A stretch of DNA of 64,000 nt, from NCBI GenBank assembly GCA_038210275.1, contig JBBQWV010000012.1:39135-103134 (forward strand). Reading direction: 5' to 3'. A program made the position numbers and the translations under genes. The notes below the pieces were generated by a model, which worked only from the letters and a program-made list of their open reading frames with translations, searched no databases and was not told the DNA's origin. This stretch comes from PALSA-1296 sp038210275. Its GTDB lineage: Bacteria > Bacteroidota > Ignavibacteria > Palsa-1295. This document shows, one piece after another, positions 8,354-15,731 of this stretch; within the stretch, counting starts at the first letter, position 1; each line of letters begins with the position of its first letter.

Positions 8354-10120
8354 GTGAAAACTGAATACGCGACAAAAGCACAATCGATAACAGCCGCAAG
8401 CATTTATATGCTTGTGGCTGTTGTCGTATTGTTCTCAGCCGCGAATATCTTTGCCCAGACCTCGCTTGATGCTCCAAATAAATTTGACGCACCCGCTCAC
8501 TTACCAAAACCGCATGAATATATCAAGAGTATTGATGATTTGATGCGCGAACGCTTGGAGATCGAGCGCGCAAAGTACGGGACCGCTCTTGCTCCGGAGC
8601 TTTTGCGATTGGAAGCAGATTACATCCGCACCGATGCTCCGACGGGAGAGAATGTTTTGCATGAAGCAAAATTTCACCTCGAACCACGTTATACATCGTT
8701 CACCTCCGAAGGTCGTCAGAAAACCGACACGGTTCGCACGATGCCGCAATCGGTAATGTATTTTGTGGGTTCAGCCCGCACGCCGCTTGCACTGCCGCTT
8801 GTGAGTAATCTTTCGAAAGTTCTTTCAGGTGATGATGCTTCCTACACCGTTTTTCTTGGAATACTGCCTTTACCTGCAATTCCAAATTCGAAGAGCGATT
8901 CCATCAGATATTATGTCGTGATCGAGCGCGCTGTCGAAGCAAACAAAAGTGAGGGAGAGAGCAAATTTGAGCGTTATGCAAAAGAATTTACTGCCCGTCC
9001 GGGTGATCCTATCCGTTTGCGTTTAGAAAATACTCCGCCGGATAAAAAAGTCTATATCCTCAAAATTGATGATAATGAAACGCTGAATTTTTATGAAGAT
9101 TTTGCGCGCCATTTCAAAGAAGATATTATTATTAATGGAGAGCGTCTAAAATATTCTCTTGGTAAAGCCGATCTTTCGATGGTTTCATCGCGCTTGTCAA
9201 TTCCTTATACGATCGGGAGCACTGCCGCTGTGAAAGTTGAGTTGATCTCTGTTGTGGATCCGGCACATCCACTGACCATTATTGATTCAGTAATGCCTCC
9301 GGCAGATTATTTTGCTGAGCATGATATGAAGCCGTATCCGAATGCCACTTATAAATACCGCGTCTCAGCAAAAGAGATCGGCACGGGAAAAGTACTCTTT
9401 GATGAGACAAAAAGTTTTGAAAAGAAATCTCCGATGCTTGTCGGGAATTCAGTGTCTATGGCTAATTCCGATACTGTAGAAGTTGGTGGCAAGAAAGAAG
9501 AATCAAGGACAGCTCTTCGCGAGTTAAATCTTGCCAAGACGATCGCTGAAACAAAGGTTGTGCAGCTTACTGCAACATTAGATAAGACAAATTCGGAAAA
9601 AGCTGAACTTCAGCAAAAGGTTGAGGCTGAGCAGGGTAATGTGATCGCAGGTTTGCGCTTCCGTGTCGGAGGAGGGTTTCTCGGAAGCAGCACTGGAGTA
9701 AATCTCTTTATCGGAGTTGAATCAAATGTCCCTTCGCTGACGCTTGATTTCTCATACGGTTTGCTTACTGCCGGAGTTCCGTATTTGAACTATCAAACGC
9801 CTCCGAATTTCTCGCAAATATTTTCATCGCCAAAATCTATAGGTTTGCAGATCGGATATTCTCCGGTGAGCTTCTTTAATGGAATTCTTCAGCCCGTTGC
9901 TCGTCTTGGTTTCTACGGAATTTATTCAGCCGAAACTGCTTCTACAAAGGGTGGTATTCATTCCGCTACGTTATTCGCACCGTCGGTCGGTATTATGACG
10001 ACACCCGGTGGTGTTGGGACAAGCGTAGGAATTGATCTGACAGCAGGACCGATCTTTGGTCTGGGAATTTCTGCCCCTGCACAATTTGACCTCCAAATGA
10101 AATTCTACGTAAGGTTTTAA
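8354..10120 (+). CDS. Coiled-coil envelope protein with C-terminal outer-membrane barrel-like domain
   Basis: 588 residues from a GTG at 8354; an ATG at 8408 is the alternative and would trim 18 residues. The N-terminus has a hydrophobic signal segment (MLVAVVVLFSAANIFAQ). Residues about 30-380 form an unrecognised periplasmic region. About 385-430 is a predicted coiled coil (LAKTIAETKVVQLTATLDKT and following). From about 435 to 588 the sequence alternates Gly/aromatic strands and ends in FYVRF; a terminal Phe is common for outer-membrane beta-barrels. It follows the sigma/anti-sigma pair after 66 bases and could be its target or co-regulated envelope partner. A very strong hairpin lies in the start region. 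I do not recognise the family. Confidence 0.8.
   Translation: MKTEYATKAQSITAASIYMLVAVVVLFSAANIFAQTSLDAPNKFDAPAHLPKPHEYIKSIDDLMRERLEIERAKYGTALAPELLRLEADYIRTDAPTGENVLHEAKFHLEPRYTSFTSEGRQKTDTVRTMPQSVMYFVGSARTPLALPLVSNLSKVLSGDDASYTVFLGILPLPAIPNSKSDSIRYYVVIERAVEANKSEGESKFERYAKEFTARPGDPIRLRLENTPPDKKVYILKIDDNETLNFYEDFARHFKEDIIINGERLKYSLGKADLSMVSSRLSIPYTIGSTAAVKVELISVVDPAHPLTIIDSVMPPADYFAEHDMKPYPNATYKYRVSAKEIGTGKVLFDETKSFEKKSPMLVGNSVSMANSDTVEVGGKKEESRTALRELNLAKTIAETKVVQLTATLDKTNSEKAELQQKVEAEQGNVIAGLRFRVGGGFLGSSTGVNLFIGVESNVPSLTLDFSYGLLTAGVPYLNYQTPPNFSQIFSSPKSIGLQIGYSPVSFFNGILQPVARLGFYGIYSAETASTKGGIHSATLFAPSVGIMTTPGGVGTSVGIDLTAGPIFGLGISAPAQFDLQMKFYVRF
8385..8426 (+). promoter_or_regulatory. 19-bp hairpin over the signal-peptide codons
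   Basis: The left arm 8385-8403 (CGATAACAGCCGCAAGCAT) pairs with 8408-8426 around the loop TTAT, with only two G-U wobbles. It lies 30 bases after the GTG start and the alternative ATG at 8408 opens the right arm, so folding would hide one start and could slow ribosomes entering from the other. Coding sequence rarely forms such a stem by chance. Confidence 0.55.
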
Positions 10121-10128
10121 GAGTGATT

Positions 10129-10863
10129 CTACCGCACCTCTTCCCACACTTCGCTGACTGATTTTTTTCTCAGGAGAACTGACAATCCATTTTTTATCCA
10201 ATCGAAATAAACTCTGAGGTAACCGTATTTTCTATAACGTCGGGGAGATTCATAGACTAAAAGTTGCCAATCGTATTTTACTTTTCCGAATGAACGGAGA
10301 CGTTTATAAAGCTCAAAGTCTTCTCCGGCGGCAAGGGTTGGGTCGTATCCTTGAACTGCATGAAAAGTTGATGCTCGCACGATCTGGCATTCGCCGCGTC
10401 CCATTCCCATTCCCAATACATTCAAGACGTGAACATACTGATTAAAGAATCCGTGAAATAATATATCAGATAATTTTCGTTCTTCCGGAAGTATTTGTAC
10501 TTTGACAGCAAGAGCCGAAAGCTTTGTATTCGCGGACATTCTCTGTACGATGCGTTCGAAGAAATGAGAAATATTTGGAATGCGCGTATCAGCATTTAAG
10601 AATATAAGAATTTCTCCTGAAGCAAGTTCAGCACCTTTGTTGCGCCCTTCGGCAATTGTTTGCCGATGAGAAGTATCACTATGTTTTGCTATTTGATCGG
10701 TATGCTTTGCTGCAATAACGAGAGTTGTATCAGTTGAACCGCCGTCGCTTACGATGATCTCCATCCCAAATCTCTGTTCTATTTCTGGGGTGAATTGTTT
10801 GAGGCATCCGCCGAGAAGTTTCTCTTCGTTGCGTGTGGGAATAATGACAGAGATCTTCGGCAT
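10129..10863 (-). CDS. Family 2 glycosyltransferase
   Basis: 244 residues with the GT-A fold of GT2 enzymes. The N-terminus MPKISVIIPTRNEEKLL is the nucleotide-binding strand-loop, VSDGGSTDTT the second conserved loop, and LIFLNADTR the DxD-like metal site near residue 90. The sequence resembles the short GT2 subgroup often annotated as TIGR04283-type; GEDFELYKRLRSFGKV near residue 190 is the acceptor/catalytic ED region. There is no membrane segment. It is the last gene of a tight minus-strand unit after a DUF2279 gene (1-base gap) and a GH57 enzyme. Donor and acceptor sugars are unknown. Confidence 0.85.
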   Translation of the reverse strand: MPKISVIIPTRNEEKLLGGCLKQFTPEIEQRFGMEIIVSDGGSTDTTLVIAAKHTDQIAKHSDTSHRQTIAEGRNKGAELASGEILIFLNADTRIPNISHFFERIVQRMSANTKLSALAVKVQILPEERKLSDILFHGFFNQYVHVLNVLGMGMGRGECQIVRASTFHAVQGYDPTLAAGEDFELYKRLRSFGKVKYDWQLLVYESPRRYRKYGYLRVYFDWIKNGLSVLLRKKSVSEVWEEVR

Positions 10864-10864
10864 A

Positions 10865-11848
10865 TTATCCGATCGTCATCCGAAGCGGAAAGAGGATGAA
10901 GAATCTTGGGTCGGGATAAATACGATAAGCAGGAGCAGGAAGTCTCCAATAGGAAAGTCCGCGGCGAATGAAGTTCAGGATACCGATACTTGATTCAGGA
11001 ATAAGTTTTTCCATATCGAAATCGAGTCCGATATAGTATGCGGTTTTTCTTTGGCTATAAGGATCTGTAGAAAGAGTATCAGCTACGTTAAATAATCTGC
11101 TCACTCCTACAGCAAGATTCAGCCAATCGGGCCAATATTTTTTTGCGCTGATGGGAAGCATACGATGAATATCAACAGTCAACCAATATGACTGTCCTCC
11201 GTAATCATCAAGTGGATTTAAGGTTTGATCTTTAATATATGGCGTTTCTCCACTTGGATAATAGAACCATTTATATTGAAAATTTCTTAAAAAATCAAAT
11301 CTGTTGCGGAGAATAAAGAAAGCAGCACCGGCGATATCAGCTTTTGCATCACCGGGTGAGAAACCCCAGTCTCTTGCATATCCATCTTCGATCTCCACAT
11401 AAAATTCATACATCGCTCCGCAGATGCCACCAAGTATTACTGACTGAGAGCTATCCATATCTGTCCAGGAAAATGCTTCCTGGAAAAAATGACTCGTATA
11501 ATATCCGCCGAAGAAATGACCATATTTGTCATAATTATGCTCATAGCCGGGATCATCTTCGATATGAAAATTCCCGCGTTGATTCGCCCACCAAGAGTTA
11601 TATTGGAGGATATGCAAACCTGTAATTGATGCGGCAAGAATACCCGTTGTAATAGCAAATTTTCCCCAATCGATCTCTTGCGCTGAAGTTTGAAATGCTG
11701 ATGGTCTTTCTTGAGTTGCTGGTGCAGTAAATCCCGGCTTGCTTTTTGTGATCGGCGGCGGAAGGCTATCAGCAACTGAGCCGCTTGGCGTTTGTGCCTG
11801 AAGCGTGCAGCTCAAAAGCAAGAAAAAAGATAGAAAGAGGGATCTCAC
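10865..11848 (-). CDS. DUF2279-family secreted/periplasmic protein
   Basis: 327 residues with a signal peptide (MRSLFLSFFLLLSCTLQAQ). The central region carries the DUF2279 (YfiM-like) signatures: YDKYGHFFGGYYTSHFF and a glycine- and Glu-rich stretch GAMYEFYVEIEDGYARDWGF followed by SPGDAKADIAGAAFF. These pair a His/Asp-bearing segment with two hydrophobic strands. The molecular function of the family is not known. Its start overlaps the stop of the GH57 gene by 4 bases and the GT2 gene follows at once, so the three are very likely co-transcribed and may serve the same glycan or envelope process. Confidence 0.8.
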   Translation of the reverse strand: MRSLFLSFFLLLSCTLQAQTPSGSVADSLPPPITKSKPGFTAPATQERPSAFQTSAQEIDWGKFAITTGILAASITGLHILQYNSWWANQRGNFHIEDDPGYEHNYDKYGHFFGGYYTSHFFQEAFSWTDMDSSQSVILGGICGAMYEFYVEIEDGYARDWGFSPGDAKADIAGAAFFILRNRFDFLRNFQYKWFYYPSGETPYIKDQTLNPLDDYGGQSYWLTVDIHRMLPISAKKYWPDWLNLAVGVSRLFNVADTLSTDPYSQRKTAYYIGLDFDMEKLIPESSIGILNFIRRGLSYWRLPAPAYRIYPDPRFFILFPLRMTIG

Positions 11849-14013
11849 GAATCAGTGGAATTTGGATTAATTGATTGTATGTTTTTAACACAGATTCCGA
11901 GGGTTACGTCCCACGTCTCGCCCGGTTCTAATGAAATATTCCATAGGGCAAAAATTATTGACCCTTGGTAAACTCGCTCGAATCCGGCTTCACTCAGCGA
12001 AACAGTCTCTATTGGTGTGCGCCAGAACGTACACGGTTTTTTCGGTTGGAGAGTGATCTTCATTCCTGTCCATTTATCAACAAGCGACAACTCTGATGCA
12101 TCCAAAATCTCTCCGGTACTATTTAGCTTCTTATGCTTGATTTCTTTCGAGGGGGACTCATAGAATCTGTCATCGGCATTTCCGGCAAGCAAGCCAAATG
12201 TCCACTCTGAGGCATAACGTAATTGTAGATTCTCTTCAGATCTATTCATGATCGTTATGCGAGTTTGAATAGTATCAGAATCTTTCTTAACCGAAAGTTT
12301 TTTCGAAAGCAAAACAGGATGCGAAATGCCATTTGCAAAGACGCTTCCAAGATGATCGAATGTCACAGATGTTTCTGACGTAGTTATAGAGAGCTCAGGC
12401 TTCATCTGTGTTTGAAAAAAATCACCGTGCTCAAGAAACGTCATTTTCTGTAGATCCTTTACCGTTGCATCTGCACTGAGGAAATGATCAATGAATGATC
12501 CGTGACGATACCAATCATAGAGGAGGTGTTTTTCGAGACCCTTCTCCTTTTTTATGACGAGGTCGTGAATAGATTTAGTGCCGGAGTTATCAGCGGAATT
12601 TTCTGCAACTGTTAATTTTTCATGCGAAGCTTCACGGATTCGATTAATAAAATTCGTAAGATTAAATGACTTCGGTTTATAGTCTATCTCGCTGATCGCT
12701 CCGCCACGACTTGGGTCAAGGTAGACGGAAAAATACTTGTTCGCCAGTAAAATATCATCTATCCCATCGACGTTTACATCAACTACCTCGCATGACGCTC
12801 CGCTTTTTTTCTGAATTGCATCAAGTTCTGATTCAGCAAGGATAAGATTCGAATACACTTCATGCCGCAGGTTTGCTAAATAAATGCCACCGAAGACGCC
12901 GTGCCAATAGGGATCATTGCATTGGGCAGCAAGTAAGTGCTCGTATGCCTGTGTAAATGCCTCAGTTTTTTTCACTGACTCTTTGCATTGTGCAAATCGC
13001 TTGCTGAGCTGAAGAACGCGCTTATGCAGATGATTCGATTCAGGATATTTTACAAAGAAATTTCTCCAGAAACCGCCGCGCACAAATTGACGGTACTCTT
13101 CCCATTCGGATTTATCTTTTGAAAGTGCCTGAGTGAACGCTTGATATTTCAGATCTGCCTTGGCTGTCGGAAGTGACCATTGCATCATTTCATCGTAACT
13201 TGCATTCGGCAGGTAGATTCTCCCTTTCGGAGGCAATGTTCGCAACGCTTCTGAAAAATGAATTGTCTTCAGCCATGAGGAATTTTCATCCAATTTTCGA
13301 AAGAACTCTTGAAGCCAGCCGTCTCTATAAACATGATCGAACGTTCTTGGCCATACGCCGAATTTTTCGCCGTCATCAGCAAAGGTGATAATACTTTTTC
13401 CACCCTCTGTTGCAGAGTCATGGAGGATCCTAATCGTTTCATCAACAGGCATGAAGGGAATCGAATACCTCAGTTCTTTTGAAATCGGAAAAACGGTTAT
13501 TGACTTTCCTTGTTCTTCGGTCAGATAGTATCCCGTCAGATCACCCTCCTCCAAACCAGCAGCGCGAAAATGAGTATCATCTAAAATAGTGTACTTCATT
13601 TTTGCATTATGGATCGAAGCGGCAAGTGGCTGCTCCCATACACGCTCGGCAAGCCACATCCCTTCGGCTTTGCTTCCAAAAACTTCTTCAATTCTTGTGG
13701 TCAGTTTTTCGATCTGCGCATGTCTGTCCTGTTCAGAAAAAACTGAGAGGATCGGTTCGTAAAATCCTCCGGAGACTATTTCGAGTTGACCTCTATCAAC
13801 GAGAGTACGAAGCAGCTCTATTTGTTCGGGATGATTATTTACTATCCAATCAAGCAGTATCCCGGAAAAATGAGTTGCAAAACGGAAGTTGAATTTCTTT
13901 GCAAGTTTGAAAAAAGGGAGGTAGGACTTTTCATAGGCCTCTTCGATTATATAATCGAAGTTGCCAATTGGCTGATGGTTATGAGTGGCAAAGCAAAAAT
14001 TAACGGTTTTCAT
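11845..14013 (-). CDS. GH57 glycoside hydrolase, 4-alpha-glucanotransferase/alpha-amylase type
   Basis: 722 residues. The N-terminal (beta/alpha)7 barrel shows GH57 motif 1 HNHQP at 11-15, the nucleophile region WLAERVWE with Glu123, and the acid/base motif FADDGEKFGVW with Asp214. These two residue numbers coincide with those reported for the Thermococcus litoralis 4-alpha-glucanotransferase. The middle and C-terminal parts match the DUF1925/DUF1926 arrangement of that enzyme group, and the length is about the usual 650-720. No signal peptide, so it acts in the cytoplasm on glycogen or maltooligosaccharides. It starts a unit with the DUF2279 and GT2 genes. Amylase versus transferase specificity cannot be decided from sequence alone. 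Confidence 0.9.
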   Translation of the reverse strand: MKTVNFCFATHNHQPIGNFDYIIEEAYEKSYLPFFKLAKKFNFRFATHFSGILLDWIVNNHPEQIELLRTLVDRGQLEIVSGGFYEPILSVFSEQDRHAQIEKLTTRIEEVFGSKAEGMWLAERVWEQPLAASIHNAKMKYTILDDTHFRAAGLEEGDLTGYYLTEEQGKSITVFPISKELRYSIPFMPVDETIRILHDSATEGGKSIITFADDGEKFGVWPRTFDHVYRDGWLQEFFRKLDENSSWLKTIHFSEALRTLPPKGRIYLPNASYDEMMQWSLPTAKADLKYQAFTQALSKDKSEWEEYRQFVRGGFWRNFFVKYPESNHLHKRVLQLSKRFAQCKESVKKTEAFTQAYEHLLAAQCNDPYWHGVFGGIYLANLRHEVYSNLILAESELDAIQKKSGASCEVVDVNVDGIDDILLANKYFSVYLDPSRGGAISEIDYKPKSFNLTNFINRIREASHEKLTVAENSADNSGTKSIHDLVIKKEKGLEKHLLYDWYRHGSFIDHFLSADATVKDLQKMTFLEHGDFFQTQMKPELSITTSETSVTFDHLGSVFANGISHPVLLSKKLSVKKDSDTIQTRITIMNRSEENLQLRYASEWTFGLLAGNADDRFYESPSKEIKHKKLNSTGEILDASELSLVDKWTGMKITLQPKKPCTFWRTPIETVSLSEAGFERVYQGSIIFALWNISLEPGETWDVTLGICVKNIQSINPNSTDS

Positions 14014-14053
14014 GTAAGGCTCATTCGCAATTTATTATGCATTTCTCGTTTGC

Positions 14054-14192
14054 CTGTCATTCCGAAGAAGCGCGAAGCACGACTGAGGAATCCCCTGATA
14101 ATTGACAGCCCCTTAGTCTCTACCACGATTGAGGGGATTCCTCTCTTCGTCCACTATCCCTTCGGGATACCGGACTACGCTCGGAATGACAG
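14054..14192. repeat. Intergenic palindromic element, copy 1 (TCATTCCGA type)
   Basis: 139 bases bounded by CTGTCATTCCGA and its inverse TCGGAATGACAG. Inside, GAGGAATCCCCT is mirrored by AGGGGATTCCTC, so the unit can fold into a long imperfect hairpin. It separates rsmG from the GH57 gene, both on the minus strand. It belongs with the elements at 20791, 21926, 49993, 54729 and 58600. Confidence 0.8.
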
Positions 14193-14197
14193 AAATT

Positions 14198-14872
14198 TTA
14201 CACCATACTAACACGAACGATCTTCTTTTCCTCTTTGAGAAATTCATCGTAGCCATTGAGTGAGAGTGGTGCAACTTCAATTGGCTTTGCTAATTTGAAA
14301 TTCCTTGCTTGCGCGATCTCATTTGTTAGGTCGCCGCCTTTGAGTGAAAGCAGAACGCCACCCTGCCTTAAAAGACCGTGTGACCATCTGAGCAGTTCTT
14401 CCAAAGGCGCCACGGCACGTGTTACGACAACGTCGTATTTATGTCTGTGCTGTTTGTTCGTTGCAAGTAATTCAGCCCGGGCAGTTATGACTTGGCAGTT
14501 TTCTAATTCCAATACTGTTGCCATTTCCTGAACGGCTACGATCTTCTTTGCGATCGAATCACAGAGGGTAATAGAAATATCAGGGCGTGCAATTTTTATG
14601 GGGATGCCCGGCAATCCGCCGCCGGTACCGAGATCAAAAACATTCGCATTTATTGGGATTTCGGTTTTTGCTACATTCGCGAATGCAAGCGAAAGCGAAT
14701 GAAGGATATGTTTGGAAAGAATATTCTCTTCATCTTTTCTGGAGATGAGATTCACTACTTGATTCTTAGCGCAAAGAAGCTCAGCATATTTGCTGAGTTT
14801 CTCAAGCTGCGCATCTGTTAATGGAAGTCCGTTTGCTGCTGCAATAATTCCGAGTTCTGCTATCGTCATCAC
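14198..14872 (-). CDS. rsmG: 16S rRNA (guanine527-N7)-methyltransferase RsmG
   Basis: 224 residues, close to the family's usual 200-240. RsmG (GidB) methylates N7 of G527 of 16S rRNA using S-adenosylmethionine; loss of it gives low-level streptomycin resistance in other bacteria. Seen here: NLISRKDEENILSKHILHSL, the substrate-binding region typical of the family; VFDLGTGGGLPGIPI, the SAM-binding motif I at about 77-91; and DVVVTRAVAPLEELL, the conserved VxxRAxAPL segment. Two ATGs at 14872 and 14869 are both possible starts; the first overlaps the upstream hydrolase stop by 4 bases, implying translational coupling. Confidence 0.95.
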   Translation of the reverse strand: MMTIAELGIIAAANGLPLTDAQLEKLSKYAELLCAKNQVVNLISRKDEENILSKHILHSLSLAFANVAKTEIPINANVFDLGTGGGLPGIPIKIARPDISITLCDSIAKKIVAVQEMATVLELENCQVITARAELLATNKQHRHKYDVVVTRAVAPLEELLRWSHGLLRQGGVLLSLKGGDLTNEIAQARNFKLAKPIEVAPLSLNGYDEFLKEEKKIVRVSMV

Positions 14873-15714
14873 ATCGTTTGGAGTCGTCGTTTGAAAAATG
14901 CGATCATATAACGGTGTGCATCATCGGTTGCAACCTTATCGTGATTCGGATTGCTGGGATTTGCGAATCCATGCTCGGCATCGTAGGAATGAATACTGAC
15001 ATCCTTAAAAGCTTCCTTCATTGCAGCTTTATAATCAGCAACAACTTTTGGGGTGATCCATTTATCTTTATTGCCAAAGAAACCTGCAACATGAGCATGA
15101 AGAGACTTCAATTTTTCAGGATCAGTTTCCGGCATTCCATAGTAAATAACACATGCATCCACTTGTTTGCCGCCTCGTAATGCTGCTTGTTGACTCCACG
15201 AACCACCCATACACCAGCCGATCGTTCCGAAGTGCATATCAGCGCCAAAGTAGGTGATCGCTCCATCTATCAACGCATTGCCGCGTTCTTGAGTGAGAGC
15301 TTGCATATACTTTTGTGCTTCTTCGCGGGTGGTGCCAACCTTTCCGTCATAAAGATCAATAGCACAGACGGTAACGTCAAGTTCATTGCTGAGGTTATCC
15401 GCTTCAGTTTTGATGTAATCATTCAAACCCCAAAACTCATGAAACATAAGTATAACTTTCTTAGGATTTTTTTTTGATGCTACAAAATATGCCGAGCCAT
15501 TTGCACTGCCTGCGCATGGAAATGAAATCATTGTGCCTGCAAGTTTCTCTGCTGTATAGGGTAGCGGTTCGGCATGAGACTTTACGAAATCTTTTTCGAA
15601 AGCAAGAGCAGCGAATTGCATAGTTGCATCCGGTGTGATGCAACAGCTATGCTGCGCTTTAGAAATAGTTGGGATAAGCATTGCTGCAATAAAAAATAGA
15701 AATAGATATTTCAT
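14869..15714 (-). CDS. Secreted dienelactone hydrolase family protein
   Basis: 281 residues. A signal peptide (MKYLFLFFIAAMLIPTISKA) is unusual for classic dienelactone hydrolases, which are cytoplasmic. The alpha/beta-hydrolase core shows FHEFWGLNDY, GWCMGGSW with nucleophile Cys168, GNKDKWIT with Asp217 and AEHGFANP with His248, i.e. the Cys-Asp-His triad of the family. The enzyme probably hydrolyses an ester or lactone in the periplasm; the substrate is not known. A Cys pair at 24-25 follows the signal peptide. It lies 17 bases downstream of the nucleotidyltransferase gene and overlaps rsmG, so it belongs to the panB-to-rsmG unit. Confidence 0.9.
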   Translation of the reverse strand: MKYLFLFFIAAMLIPTISKAQHSCCITPDATMQFAALAFEKDFVKSHAEPLPYTAEKLAGTMISFPCAGSANGSAYFVASKKNPKKVILMFHEFWGLNDYIKTEADNLSNELDVTVCAIDLYDGKVGTTREEAQKYMQALTQERGNALIDGAITYFGADMHFGTIGWCMGGSWSQQAALRGGKQVDACVIYYGMPETDPEKLKSLHAHVAGFFGNKDKWITPKVVADYKAAMKEAFKDVSIHSYDAEHGFANPSNPNHDKVATDDAHRYMIAFFKRRLQTM

Positions 15715-15731
15715 ACATTATTCTCCTTTAG

